NCBI RefSeq assembly: GCF_003253115.1
Contig: NZ_QEQF01000006.1
Span: 1-64,000 of the forward strand
From: Haemophilus_A paraphrohaemolyticus_A
Lineage (GTDB): Bacteria; Pseudomonadota; Gammaproteobacteria; Enterobacterales; Pasteurellaceae
Direction: 5' to 3'
DNA length: 64,000 nt
Made by a program: the position numbers and the translations under genes. The notes under the pieces were generated by a model. The model made no database searches. It was given only the letters and a program-made list of their open reading frames with translations, and was not told the DNA's origin. Below are positions 10,201 through 18,642 of the stretch, one piece after another (the stretch's first letter is position 1; each line of letters starts with the position of its first letter).

Positions 10201-13200
10201 ACCGTATCGCCACCAGCAACTGTTTGTTCTGCCGCATCATTGGCTTGGATTTTCCACGCAGCAAGATTCTTAACTTTGCTTTCGCCTGTGGTCGTAATAT
10301 TGCTCAAATCATTTTTCGCAATACCACCGATCACAACGTTAGATTTATTGCCACCCTTGCCATCTTGAACCGTTAAGGTCACTTCGCCTGTGTCGCTTAC
10401 TGCGTATTTACCATTTGAGCCTTCCGCTTGATTTTGTACCAAACGTAAGTCATTTTTCGCCGCATCAGCTGCATTGAACTTGCTTGAAATGGTCACTGTG
10501 CCATCTTTTGATGTAATCGAAATGTTATCCCCTTGAACAAGATTCACTTTCTTATTATTCGGTGTAACATCTGCGCCATTTGCTTGTAATGACCAAATAT
10601 CGCTCGCTTTCGCAACGCCTGTGATTTTCGCTTCGCCTGCAACATCACCCGCTGCGTTCGCGTATTTCAATACCACTTCATTGTCGCCATTCACTGCGTA
10701 AGTGCCTTTCTTGATAAAAGTATCGTTCGCTTGAGAAATACGCGTTACATCACTGATATTTGCCGCATTATTTGGAACATCACCACCTGATTTCACATTA
10801 GTTATCTGTGCACCGCCTACATTGATGCCTTCATTTTCAAACTTAATGGTTTGACTATTGCCACCAATTGAGTTGATGTTGGTTAAGGTGTTTGCTAAAC
10901 CTACACTAATCTCATTATCTGTACGTTTTACTGCCACATTTGCATCTGCGTTCTTAATTACGACCGCTTGACCACCAGAAATCGTTTTGCCTGCGCTTGC
11001 TGTGTCATTACCATCTTTTAAGATCCACGCTGCAGCATTTTGCACCGCTTGTTTCGATACGCCAACCGCATAAGTCGCATTAGCTTCACCTTTCTTACCT
11101 GATTTTACTGTGACTTCTACAAGGTTTTCATCATTTGCTTTATGTTCTGCTGCTTCAACTGCTTCAACTTGTTTGTCAGCGCTGATGCGATAGTGGCGTT
11201 TGCCATTTGCATCTGTGGTTGAACCATCTAAACTAATACGATCGCCTGCGGTGATCTCAGTACCTAAACCTGTGATCACTTTCTCGCCTTCTGGAGTAAT
11301 GTTATTTAAGGTGTTATTCGCTTTGTTGTTAATGGTTTTTTTCATCGCATTTGATAAATCAACGCTGATGTTATTACCATCTTGGCTCGCTGTAGTGACA
11401 ATATTTTCGCTATTATTCGCGCCCACAACATTAAAACGAATACCTTTTTCTTCAGTTAAGTTTTGAGCTTTCGTAAAATGGGTGCCATCGCCTAACGCAA
11501 TTGTGTTGTCAGTGATAGCATTATCAATTTTATCTGCCGTTGCTTGATTCAAATCGAATTTCACCACGCCACCATTTTCAACACTTGCCACCGTGCGTGT
11601 ACCGTTCGTGAATTTCAACCCTTGCTCTAATGTTACCGTTTTCGCCGTTTCATTATTCGCTGCATAGCTCAATGGAATAGATTTTGCCGCTTCTGCACCA
11701 TCAAATGTCACACTATAGTTTGTGTTATGTGTGGTATCGTTCTGTGTCGCCGTTACCTTAATCGGGCCTGTAGAATTTTGGGTTAATGTGACCGCTTGAC
11801 GTGCCACATCCTTCACGTCTTCTGTTTTCACAGAAACGCTATATTCTGCATTTGATGCGCCTTCTGAGCCTTTTGAAACACGAACAGCAGCTAAGTTATT
11901 CGCAACGTTAGCATCTTTCTTCACTGTTTCAGTTGAACCATTTGCCGCAATTATATTTTTCAACTGCCCAAAGTTCACCGCATCATGCTCATCCGTACCA
12001 TTCGCTACGCCAGTGATTTTCTTCGGTGCATTATCGCCACCTAAACCGATGCCGTTCTGATTAAATGTAATGGTTGTGCCGTTACCACCCACTTGGGTAA
12101 TGCCTTCTAGCTTGCTGTTTAACGCAAAGGTAAATTTAGCAGGACCCGTGCTAGGCTGAACTACAGTTAAGTTTTTACCCGCCTCGAAAGTAACAGTATT
12201 TCCTGGCTTGATAAGGTTTCTATAGGCAAGCCCTGGCGTACCGTCATTATTAAGGTTTACATTTCCCGCACCAATTGCAACCCAACCAGATTTTTGAATT
12301 GCATTAACCACCGTGCTTGCAGTCACTAAGCCATCGACACCTAAACTTGGTATTCCTGAATATTCAGCAGAATCTGGAATAATTGAGCCTTGTGTAGTCT
12401 CAATCGTAATTTCTTGATTACCTGCAGACGTGCGAATAAAGCTATTCTCCGCACCTTTTACGGTTAATGATTGATCTGATAATGAAACAAGTCCAACACC
12501 AGCTGAGTTACCTTTGGTATGAAGTTTTGCGGTAGAATTGATGGTAATCTCGCCGTCTTGGGTTTTTACAAGACTAATATCATTACCTTGTCTTAACGCA
12601 ACTTTACCGTTAACCGGTGGAACATCCGTTCTCGAACCATTATCAATTTGCAAGCCCCATTGGTTAGCTCCCACAATACGGTTTACATCGCCAATATTGG
12701 CAGCATTAGTAACAACATTTCCACCCGATGCCAAGTTAGTAATATTCTTACTACCCACATCTAAACCTGCATTGGTAAAGGTAATCGTTGAGCCATTGCC
12801 ACCAATCGATGTCATATCTGTTAAAGCTTTTGATAAGCCAACAGTAATCGCATTTAAGTGACGAGAAACCAAAATGTTGTTATCGTTATCTGCATTTTTA
12901 AACACCGCAGACTCGCCACCCGCAATCGCATGGCCATCGTCAGTGTCTTTACCATCTTTCAAGTTCCAAGCAGCCGCAGATCTCACCGCACTTTTCGATA
13001 CATTTAATTTATAAGTTGCATTTGCCTTGCCAGTATTAGTTGATGTTACTGTAATCAAGTTGTCTGTGTTACTATCGCCACCGTCTTTTTCAACTTTCTC
13101 AACTTGGTCATCCGCATTGATAGTAATTTGACCTGGTGCGGCATCAAGCGTAACGTTCTTACCTTGTTTAAGAGCAACCTTTTTGTTTTGTGCATTCACA

Positions 13201-16200
13201 TCGGTTTTCGTGCCGTTTTTATCCACTTGTAACGACCACAAATCATCTGCACGTGCAATGCCCGTAATTTTGGTGGTTTTATTTGCAACAGGTTGATTAT
13301 TACCATTCTCATAAGCCAAGCTTACCGAACCATCTGTGTCAACAGCATAGGTGTTAGGTTTGATATGAAGCTCATTCGTTTTTGAAATATTTTGCACATC
13401 ACCAATATTGGCAGCATTATTAACTGTTGTACCGCCTGATTTTAAATTGGTAATATTTTGACCGCCAACATCAACCCCCTGAGCAGTCAAACTCACTTTA
13501 TTGCCCGCCCCTTGAATAGAATTGATATTGGTTAAATCGCTCGCCAAGCCATATTCAATGGTTGTGCCTGTGCGTTTTGCGGTTAAGTTATTTGCCGCTT
13601 GGAAAGAAACATCCGTTCCCGCAGACACCTTCGCCTTGCCAGTTTGGTTACCTGTGCCAAGGTTTGAGCCTGAAGTTTGAATGTTCCAACCTGCTTTGTT
13701 GATGGTGTTGATGATGTCCGCTGCGGTAACTAAGCCGTTGGTTGGATTATTATTCGAGCTGTTAACACTCGCAACGCCATTGCCATCTACGGTTGTTCTC
13801 GCTTGCGTGGTCGAAATGTTAATTTGATTGTCAACTGCATTTGTTGTAATAAATGAATTATTCGTACCTTGTACTTTTAAGGTATTTGACACTAAACGAA
13901 CATCCGCACCTGCAGAATCAGTCGTATTACCTTCAACTTTTAAGTTAACGGCTTTTAATTGAGCAACGTTCACTGCATCGGTATCAACCGTACCGCCAGC
14001 CACGTTATTAATTTGACGAGATTGTGTTGAACTGCCTACGGAAACGCCAGCCATGGTTGAACGTGCCGCACGACCAGTGTTTCTCGCTTCTTCAAAATAA
14101 TTGCGACGACCGTTTGCAGGATCGAACGCTTGTGCATTTCTTAGTCCTGTTGTTACAGAAGATGAACCTAAAGCAACACCCTGTTCAATCGTTGCTTGAG
14201 CATCTTTACCCATTGCAATGGTGCTGCTTTGTTCCGCTCTTGCATTAGAACCCACTGCAATAGAGTGTGCACCACTTGCTGTGGTTGGACTATTACCATT
14301 TTGGTCTCCAGAACCTAATGCCACCGCATTTTCGCCCGTGCTACGACTTGAACGACCAATAGAAATACTACGTGCCGCATCTGCATATGCCGCATCACCA
14401 ATAGCCACCGCACTGGTAAAGAGAGTTTGGGACTTATAACCTAATGTTACGGTACGATTTTGACGAGTTAATGCACTATCACCAATCACCACTGAACTTA
14501 ATGCGTTATTACTATATTTTGTCCCATTTAGATCGTATTGATCGCCACCAGATAATGCTTGTGCATTATGACCGATTGCAACAGAGTTTCCCCCTTGGGC
14601 TTTCGCACTCACACCAAAGGCAGATGCATTAGTTGCGGTTGCATAAGTGAGCACACCCACAGCAGTTGCATTATCGCCTTCTGCTTCGGTTCTCGCACCC
14701 ACTGCGGTTGATGCTTTACCATTACCGTTTGCTTTCACATTACCTTTTGCACCATTACCGATTGCAACAGATTCTGTCATACCAACAGCAGCACTCGTAC
14801 CCATCGCAATACTGTCGGTATAGCTTGCGTCTGCACCTTCACCAATTGCGATCGCATTTGCGCCTGTTTTATAACTCTTATCCGCACGAATACTTTTCGC
14901 ACCATTACCAATCACAATAGAATTTTTCGATGTTGCAGTCGCACCTGTACCAATCGCCACAGAGTTGGTTACTAAGTTAGATTCAACCGCATCTGCATCG
15001 CCCGTGCCCTTAGAAGCATCAACGCCCGCGTTTTTACCAATCGCGATGTTGCCTGAGCCTTGGGTTTTGGCGTTAAAGCCCATTGAAACAGATTCTGTTG
15101 CTGCTTCAGATTTATGACCCACCGCAATTGAGCGCTCGCCATTTGCGTTAGATTGAATACCAACCGCTACTGCACGCGTATGTGCTAAAGACGATGCCCC
15201 CACCGCAACCGCACCTTCGCCTGTCGTGCGAGCTGCTTTTTTTGCCTTACCCGCATCATCTACAGACGCATTATTATCAATAGTATTATCATAAGATGGG
15301 CCGCCAATGGCAACAGAGCCATGACCTTCTGCTTCCGCATAAACACCTAATGCAGTTGAAGCTACACCTTTCGCATTTGCACGTTTACCAAATGCCGAAC
15401 CAAAATCAGCATTCACTTCTGTCGCATGACCAATTGCAGTGGCATAAGCACCATAAGCTCTTGTTGCCACACCCACTGCAATTTGACCCGCATTTGCATC
15501 TAATCCTTTTTTACCTGCATGAGCATCCGTACCAATTGCAACCGCAAATGAACCAAACGTAATCGCTTTCGTACCCACCGCAACTGCTGCTGCTGTTTCC
15601 GCACTTGAATCATTACCAATCGCTACCGCAGATTGTTCAGCAGTTAAATTAACTGTTTTAGTTGTTTTCGTAGCTTCATCATAAACATCAGTTGAAACCA
15701 CCCCCGCTTTGGCATTTGCCCCCATAGCAGTACTGCTTAGGCCTTTGGAATGAGCATTCACACCAACAGAAATAGCATTATTATTCTCTGATTTAGCATT
15801 ATTACCCATAGCAACGGCAAATTCATGAGTCGCACGTGATTTCTCACCTACTGCAACGGTGTATCTTGCTGTTGCTTGAGCAGCCCACTCACGACGACTC
15901 GCACCACCGATGGCTAATGCTGCTACACCATTTGCGTAAGTATTTTCACCAATTGCAGTTGCCCCCTCAACGTTAGCCTCAGAACCAGCACCAACTGCTG
16001 TTGTACCACCACCAGTAGTTTGACCGCCATTAAGAGTGGTTGCTGCATTCGCAGAAAGAGATGAGCCTAATAAGGCTGCAACAAGGGAGAGTTTAAAGGT
16101 TTGACTAATTGCATCCACAAAGGATTGAGTAGAAGAATGGCTTGATTTCTTTTTGTGTGCTTTCGCTAATTCAGAAACCACCACCCAAGATTGAGTCGCA

Positions 16201-16232
16201 TGACTCCAAACGACGTTATAAATCTTATTCAT
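4254..16232 (-). CDS. giant trimeric autotransporter adhesin (YadA/Hia/Hsf type)
   Basis: Surface adhesin of 3992 residues (type Vc secretion). It starts with an extended signal peptide region (MNKIYNVVWSHATQSWVVVSE) and a hydrophobic signal sequence ending at SLSANAA near residue 63. Residues about 65-740 are a YadA-like head of short repeats (AVAIG, AxAxG). The first neck, NNVAGGTVDTDAVNVAQL, is at about 741-758. A very long stalk then alternates necks, FGG/Trp-ring-like blocks and coiled coils, including two near-identical segments. A Gly-Lys-Asp-rich stretch (coding bases 4957-5146) precedes the C-terminal YadA membrane anchor, with GLYQAAQPGKSMISAGAG and a final SVGYQW. The start has AAGGA upstream. 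The frame is intact over 12 kb. It is probably involved in host or matrix binding; the ligand cannot be read from sequence. Confidence 0.95.
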   Translation of the reverse strand: MNKIYNVVWSHATQSWVVVSELAKAHKKKSSHSSTQSFVDAISQTFKLSLVAALLGSSLSANAATTLNGGQTTGGGTTAVGAGSEANVEGATAIGENTYANGVAALAIGGASRREWAAQATARYTVAVGEKSRATHEFAVAMGNNAKSENNNAISVGVNAHSKGLSSTAMGANAKAGVVSTDVYDEATKTTKTVNLTAEQSAVAIGNDSSAETAAAVAVGTKAITFGSFAVAIGTDAHAGKKGLDANAGQIAVGVATRAYGAYATAIGHATEVNADFGSAFGKRANAKGVASTALGVYAEAEGHGSVAIGGPSYDNTIDNNASVDDAGKAKKAARTTGEGAVAVGASSLAHTRAVAVGIQSNANGERSIAVGHKSEAATESVSMGFNAKTQGSGNIAIGKNAGVDASKGTGDADAVESNLVTNSVAIGTGATATSKNSIVIGNGAKSIRADKSYKTGANAIAIGEGADASYTDSIAMGTSAAVGMTESVAIGNGAKGNVKANGNGKASTAVGARTEAEGDNATAVGVLTYATATNASAFGVSAKAQGGNSVAIGHNAQALSGGDQYDLNGTKYSNNALSSVVIGDSALTRQNRTVTLGYKSQTLFTSAVAIGDAAYADAARSISIGRSSRSTGENAVALGSGDQNGNSPTTASGAHSIAVGSNARAEQSSTIAMGKDAQATIEQGVALGSSSVTTGLRNAQAFDPANGRRNYFEEARNTGRAARSTMAGVSVGSSTQSRQINNVAGGTVDTDAVNVAQLKAVNLKVEGNTTDSAGADVRLVSNTLKVQGTNNSFITTNAVDNQINISTTQARTTVDGNGVASVNSSNNNPTNGLVTAADIINTINKAGWNIQTSGSNLGTGNQTGKAKVSAGTDVSFQAANNLTAKRTGTTIEYGLASDLTNINSIQGAGNKVSLTAQGVDVGGQNITNLKSGGTTVNNAANIGDVQNISKTNELHIKPNTYAVDTDGSVSLAYENGNNQPVANKTTKITGIARADDLWSLQVDKNGTKTDVNAQNKKVALKQGKNVTLDAAPGQITINADDQVEKVEKDGGDSNTDNLITVTSTNTGKANATYKLNVSKSAVRSAAAWNLKDGKDTDDGHAIAGGESAVFKNADNDNNILVSRHLNAITVGLSKALTDMTSIGGNGSTITFTNAGLDVGSKNITNLASGGNVVTNAANIGDVNRIVGANQWGLQIDNGSRTDVPPVNGKVALRQGNDISLVKTQDGEITINSTAKLHTKGNSAGVGLVSLSDQSLTVKGAENSFIRTSAGNQEITIETTQGSIIPDSAEYSGIPSLGVDGLVTASTVVNAIQKSGWVAIGAGNVNLNNDGTPGLAYRNLIKPGNTVTFEAGKNLTVVQPSTGPAKFTFALNSKLEGITQVGGNGTTITFNQNGIGLGGDNAPKKITGVANGTDEHDAVNFGQLKNIIAANGSTETVKKDANVANNLAAVRVSKGSEGASNAEYSVSVKTEDVKDVARQAVTLTQNSTGPIKVTATQNDTTHNTNYSVTFDGAEAAKSIPLSYAANNETAKTVTLEQGLKFTNGTRTVASVENGGVVKFDLNQATADKIDNAITDNTIALGDGTHFTKAQNLTEEKGIRFNVVGANNSENIVTTASQDGNNISVDLSNAMKKTINNKANNTLNNITPEGEKVITGLGTEITAGDRISLDGSTTDANGKRHYRISADKQVEAVEAAEHKANDENLVEVTVKSGKKGEANATYAVGVSKQAVQNAAAWILKDGNDTASAGKTISGGQAVVIKNADANVAVKRTDNEISVGLANTLTNINSIGGNSQTIKFENEGINVGGAQITNVKSGGDVPNNAANISDVTRISQANDTFIKKGTYAVNGDNEVVLKYANAAGDVAGEAKITGVAKASDIWSLQANGADVTPNNKKVNLVQGDNISITSKDGTVTISSKFNAADAAKNDLRLVQNQAEGSNGKYAVSDTGEVTLTVQDGKGGNKSNVVIGGIAKNDLSNITTTGESKVKNLAAWKIQANDAAEQTVAGGDTVKFKNGQNIEITNENKVFTVKTADNLTASSLETGDTRVETGGITIKNGANGNATVSLTKAGLNNGGNKITNVERGTESSDAVNKGQLDEIGNNVISLGADRNTATQTQTLRQAGGIKFNVLGSSNITTAGAGNNVTVTLANALTGITSIAGNGTTVSWTSEGLNLGDGNKQIKGIAKGTQDNDAVNVAQLNAVSTQLNNTVKLGGNTGVTKEQTLSQAGGIQFNVVGAENGKNIVTKATGTDGNVTVDLSDEMKTTINNKANTNLANITTDGKKVITALGTVLEAGDRITLDDSKSDKETGKKVYKVSAAEQVEKVVKKAGDDNILEYEAPNAGQANATYTLGVSKATVADIAKKASAWNLQVNAGNAEKVEGGDTVKFVNGTNIAVTNTGKEITIGTNPNLTATSLETGDTRVETGGITIKNGANGNATVSLTKAGLNNGGNQITNVAEGTETNHAVNVGQLNKAAAKATTTVSVNDGNTDGNLVLTTNNKFADGHTNYDVKLANKVTLGTENNKKVIIDGTVGSVLVGAGDTGSPINIDGVAHQITGLTNTTLDVAGFGKSMRAATEEQLALVRSESVSKEKHIRAGEYEVGSKTIKADAKSDEVVMNYADGTGKVIENEFAVIKGVANTDLSNITEVAKTTIQSLTNVVGDGKNISVSSEEKDGVKTYTVKGADQVESVTTSTAAQDDENIATVTMVEGADKSANARYGVGVSKAKVADIAKEVVTAKDLRLVQNQAKDSDGKYSVNDAGEVSLTVQDGEGKNATSVVINGIAKSDLKNITDDGKTVVHNIAKDAVKVIEGKNTTVTSGIDKDGKTRTYAVNVKGALDEITSITNTQGSGKLTIADAGKVLIDGDKAITLDGKQGYVTGLQNKEWTVGQTTYESGRAATEDQLKSVSDKVNVVSTNTIKLTGNEGATAEQRLDKEGGIEFAVKGGDSIKTIANGSAVTIDLSDKAKATLAHKYSVEGEGNNVHVDTDTTDKANTKFKVSVDKTKLEAGVNTTVTGDGITNAFHVNVAGDLSGITSITNNTGSGKVSFAENGVVNVEGDKSISLDGKTGVITGLTNTTLDVAGFGASNRAATEEQLKALSDKAKTTVSVNNEGKDENKNLALTETTREDGHTNYDIKLADKVTLGKDNNKVVVNGENGSIVVGGNAEKAVTINGTEGTVTNLSNRTWEIGKTEAVKGRAATEDQLKALDTVINGGLNFATQTANVVINRKLGETLEIVGGDAEAEAKAEDYTGANIRTFSENNKVVIRMAKNVNLTDKGSVNVGNTVVNNNGVEIKRPAGDKAEATVVTLTGNGLNNGGNTITNVKAGEKDTDVVNVSQLNAKATAAKTTVSVNGEDKDANKNLVLAESKATDGHTNYDVKLANKVTLGTDTTKQVILDGTAGTITAGSGNNVVIVDGSKALIRVGNGTNHVSIDGASGHITGLANREWVVGKTEAVSGRAATEDQLKSVSDKVNVVASNTIKLSGDKGSTDEQRLDQKNGINFSVVGDNKYIETKAEGNKVAVGLTKDIKDKIDNAANNNLTNITNEGKKEITKLGTIVEGSDSVSVSVSKEDKDTGQKTYKVDLKPVVTIGDSNKVTINGTTGNVGGLTNKTWNPNQITSGQAATEDQLKVVHNEVKDVTNKGLTFKAQDNSSVTKKLGDTLDVVGENGITTVVSTDNKLVVKLGNNLNIGEKAKDGKEGVDGSIGVNGKDGSAVVINGKDGSIGLNGKDGKNGVTIKGADGKVGVDGKDGTTRIVYTENNKTHEVATTEDGMKFGGDKGTTVSRKLNSQLNVKGGAKGELTEHNIAVVADGNDTLNVKLAKDVDLGDKGSVKTGKTVINENGVTIGLDKKTVVKLTEEGLNNGGRRVTNIAEGKENTDAVSVSQLRRTNQAVINNAHNIARLDNKIDNVDRNLRAGIAGALATGGLYQAAQPGKSMISAGAGTYKGQNAVAVGYSRISDNGKIGVKFSVNSNTRGDKGAAASVGYQW
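4957..5146 (-). repeat. Gly/Asp/Lys-rich collagen-like repeat segment in the adhesin stalk
   Basis: It encodes about 63 residues built on repeats such as GVNGKDGS, GLNGKDGK and GVDGKDGT, each a variation of G-x-x-G-K-D-G. The DNA is correspondingly repetitive (CCATCTTTACC and variants). It lies just before the final stalk and anchor. Such repeats are prone to slippage and copy-number change. Confidence 0.7.
8877..8987 (-). repeat. 111-bp direct repeat in the adhesin gene, copy 1
   Basis: It matches 10005-10115 base for base except one A/G difference. It encodes the LETGDTRVETGGITIKNGAN to GLNNGGN block that precedes a neck. The near-identity at DNA level, among otherwise diverged modules, points to recent duplication or gene conversion. 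Confidence 0.9.
10005..10115 (-). repeat. 111-bp direct repeat in the adhesin gene, copy 2
   Basis: Second copy of the module at 8877-8987, with one mismatch in 111 bases. Recombination between the copies would delete 1128 bp, which is 376 codons and in frame, giving a shorter but still readable stalk. Confidence 0.9.
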
Positions 16233-16868
16233 AAGAAAATCCTTATTTTAAGTAAAACTGTGTTCAATGAAGATACATATTAAAAATATGCAAAAAATAC
16301 ATAAAACTTTGTGAAATTATATAAAAAATAAACAAAAAATACATTTCACGTTAAAAACTTTACAAAATCTTTACAAAAAATGGAGGAGTTTTATGATTAT
16401 AATAAAAATTTAATCCATTATTTCAGTCTATAAAATAATCCCAAAGCAAGGTTATCTTACACTTTTTTACATTTTAAAAGCGAAATTCGACCGCTTATTG
16501 TTTTGTAAATTCTCTCAATTTTCCCATTTACATTGGCTGTTTTTACCTCAAAAATGGAGTGAATTCTACTCAAAAAATAATGAACCTATTTACCCTCCAA
16601 AATAGATTTGTAAAGATCTTTATCTCTCTCCGAAAACGGATCAAAAAATAGATCTGATTAGATTTTTTGTTAATTTTCTCTGATTTATAGTTTCAGCCTA
16701 TACATAGCCATACAATAATTATTAAATAGTTATCCACAGGTTTTACCTCTCTCTCCGTTTTCTCCTCTCTCTACTCGCCGTCGCTGAACGCGACGTCAAG
16801 CTATCTCTCTCCCACAAGGAGAGAAGAGTGAAATGAGGGTAAGCAGTCATTTTTAACCACTCTTTTAC
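16233..16868. other. intergenic region upstream of the adhesin gene
   Basis: About 640 bp with no credible gene. The half next to the adhesin start is very AT-rich (runs of A and T, several TATAAT-like words) and presumably holds its promoter, which I cannot place. The other half (16741-16845) is pyrimidine-rich, with repeated CTCTCT on both sides of the hairpin CGTCGC-TGAAC-GCGACG (16779-16795). It may be a degenerate intergenic repeat element. Confidence 0.5.
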
Positions 16869-16894
16869 AAAAAAACCACCCATTTGGGTGGTTT
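16869..16894 (-). terminator. terminator of fumC
   Basis: Stem AAACCACCCA (16873-16882)/TGGGTGGTTT (16885-16894). On the minus strand it is followed by a T-run. It lies 22 bp after the fumC stop. Confidence 0.88.
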
Positions 16895-16915
16895 CATTTA
16901 TCTAAACAAGGCGGG

Positions 16916-18310
16916 TTATTTTAAGCTGCCCACCATATCCTCTGGACGAACCCAAGCATCAAATTGTTCAGCGGTTAATAAGCCTAAGTTAATCGCTTCT
17001 TCTTTCAATGTTGTGCCGTTTTTATGCGCCGTTTTTGCGATTTTCGCCGCATTTTCGTAACCGATGTGGGTATTTAACGCAGTCACCAACATTAAAGATT
17101 GCTCTAATTGTTGTTTGATGCGTGGATAGTTCGGCTCAATGCCCGCTGCACAGTGTTCGTCAAATGATACGCACGCATCTGCTAATAATTGTGCAGATTG
17201 TAAGAAGTTTGCAATCATCACTGGGTTGTACACGTTCAATTGGAAGTGCCCTTGTGAACCCACGAATGAAATGGTGGTATCATTTCCTAACACTTGTGCG
17301 CATACCATGGTCATCGCTTCGCATTGGGTTGGGTTTACTTTACCCGGCATAATAGATGAGCCTGGTTCGTTTTCTGGAATTAAAATTTCACCGATACCAG
17401 AACGCGGACCTGATGCTAACAAGCGAATGTCGTTAGCGATTTTGAATAAACTCACGGCTAACTGTTTTAATGCACCATGAGTTTCCACGATTGCATCGTG
17501 TGCCGCTAACGCTTCGAATTTATTTTCTGCCGTTTCGAATGGTAAAGCGGTGAATTTTGCGATGTAATCTGCAACTAACACATCATAACCTTTTGGTGTG
17601 TTCAAACCTGTGCCTACCGCTGTGCCACCTAATGCTAATTGGCGTAAATGTGGCAGGGTGTTTTTCAGTGCGATTAAACCGAAGTGTAATTGTGCGGCAT
17701 AAGCCGAGAACTCTTGACCTAATGTTAATGGGGTTGCATCCATTAAGTGAGTACGACCAATTTTCACTACATCTTTGAATGCTTCAGATTTTGCTGCTAA
17801 TGTTTTTTGTAAGCGTTCTACTGCAGGAATGGTGGTTTCTACCACTTTTTTGTATGCTGCAATATGCATTGCCGTTGGGAAGGTATCGTTTGAAGATTGT
17901 GATTTGTTCACATCGTCATTTGGGTGAATGATTGATTTTTCGCCCAATTTACCACCGTGTAAAACGTGTGCACGGTTTGCTACCACTTCGTTCACGTTCA
18001 TATTCGATTGCGTACCTGAACCTGTTTGCCAGATAACGAGCGGGAATTGGTCGTCGAGTTTATTTGCTAGAATTTCATCACAGGCTTGTGCGATTAAATC
18101 GCGCTTTTCCGCAGACAACACGCCTAAATCGTGGTTAGCGAATGCCGCCGCTTTTTTCAAATAACCAAAGGCTTCAATGATTTCGTGTGGCATTGAGGCT
18201 TCCGGCCCGATTTTGAAGTTATTGCGTGAACGTTCGGTTTGCGCCGCCCAGTATTTTTCTGCTGGTACTTGCACTTCGCCCATAGTGTCTTTTTCAATAC
18301 GAAATTCCAT
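16916..18310 (-). CDS. fumC: fumarate hydratase, class II
   Basis: Iron-independent, oxygen-stable fumarase of 464 residues that interconverts fumarate and malate in the cytoplasm as a homotetramer. It shows the superfamily signature GSSIMPGKVNP near residue 317, the GSGTQSNMNVNEV block near residue 97 and the IGRTHLMDAT segment near 185. MEFRIEKDTMGEVQVP is a standard start. It is monocistronic, with a hairpin terminator. In this lineage it can supply fumarate to the frdABCD complex encoded at 52.8 kb. Confidence 0.97.
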   Translation of the reverse strand: MEFRIEKDTMGEVQVPAEKYWAAQTERSRNNFKIGPEASMPHEIIEAFGYLKKAAAFANHDLGVLSAEKRDLIAQACDEILANKLDDQFPLVIWQTGSGTQSNMNVNEVVANRAHVLHGGKLGEKSIIHPNDDVNKSQSSNDTFPTAMHIAAYKKVVETTIPAVERLQKTLAAKSEAFKDVVKIGRTHLMDATPLTLGQEFSAYAAQLHFGLIALKNTLPHLRQLALGGTAVGTGLNTPKGYDVLVADYIAKFTALPFETAENKFEALAAHDAIVETHGALKQLAVSLFKIANDIRLLASGPRSGIGEILIPENEPGSSIMPGKVNPTQCEAMTMVCAQVLGNDTTISFVGSQGHFQLNVYNPVMIANFLQSAQLLADACVSFDEHCAAGIEPNYPRIKQQLEQSLMLVTALNTHIGYENAAKIAKTAHKNGTTLKEEAINLGLLTAEQFDAWVRPEDMVGSLK

Positions 18311-18460
18311 AAAATACTCCGTGAGTTGTGAAAAGGATTAAATAATAAATTTGGGTTATATAGTACCGATTTCGTGCGGATTGGGCTATGGTTTTGTGTT
18401 GGTTTTATGATGTAGATCACATTTTTGACGAGTGATAGAAGGCAACACCCGCGGCATAAT

Positions 18461-18484
18461 AAAAAACCGCCAGTAAAGGCGGTT
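18461..18484 (-). terminator. terminator downstream of the OPT transporter / structured region
   Basis: Stem AACCGCC (18465-18471)/GGCGGTT (18478-18484), followed on the minus strand by TTTTTTATT. It closes either the OPT transcript or a separate small RNA made from the hairpin-rich stretch at 18499-18630. Confidence 0.8.
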
Positions 18485-18498
18485 CTATGTTAAATCTC

Positions 18499-18630
18499 GT
18501 GCTATCGGCGACCTGAGCAATGTTGTTGCTTGACAGTAGCACATTGCCTGATTGTCTTAATACAATCGGGAAGGGGTTAGTTGGTAGCTAATCCCGGCCT
18601 CCCAATATTGAATGCCTTACCCCATTCAAT
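18499..18630. other. unexplained multi-hairpin stretch, possible structured RNA
   Basis: Four stems follow one another in 132 bp. The outer GTGCTA/TAGCAC (18499-18504/18537-18542) encloses AGCAA/TTGCT. Next come GATTGT/ACAATC (18550-18555/18562-18567), then GGGGTTAG/CTAATCCC (18573-18580/18588-18595), and last ATTGAATG/CATTCAAT (18607-18614/18623-18630). The third stem has a G-T pair on the plus strand that becomes a C-A mismatch on the minus strand, slightly favouring plus-strand transcription. The terminator at 18461-18484, however, serves the minus strand. I do not recognise the family. It may be a 3'-UTR small RNA or a mobile-element remnant. Confidence 0.45.
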
Positions 18631-18642
18631 TTCAATCCTAAC

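Noticed and set aside
4537..15562. Many open frames of 60-220 codons antisense or shifted within the adhesin gene
   Set aside because: They are shadows of one repetitive, strongly biased coding sequence. They lack ribosome binding sites and have low-complexity Ser/Pro/Leu products.
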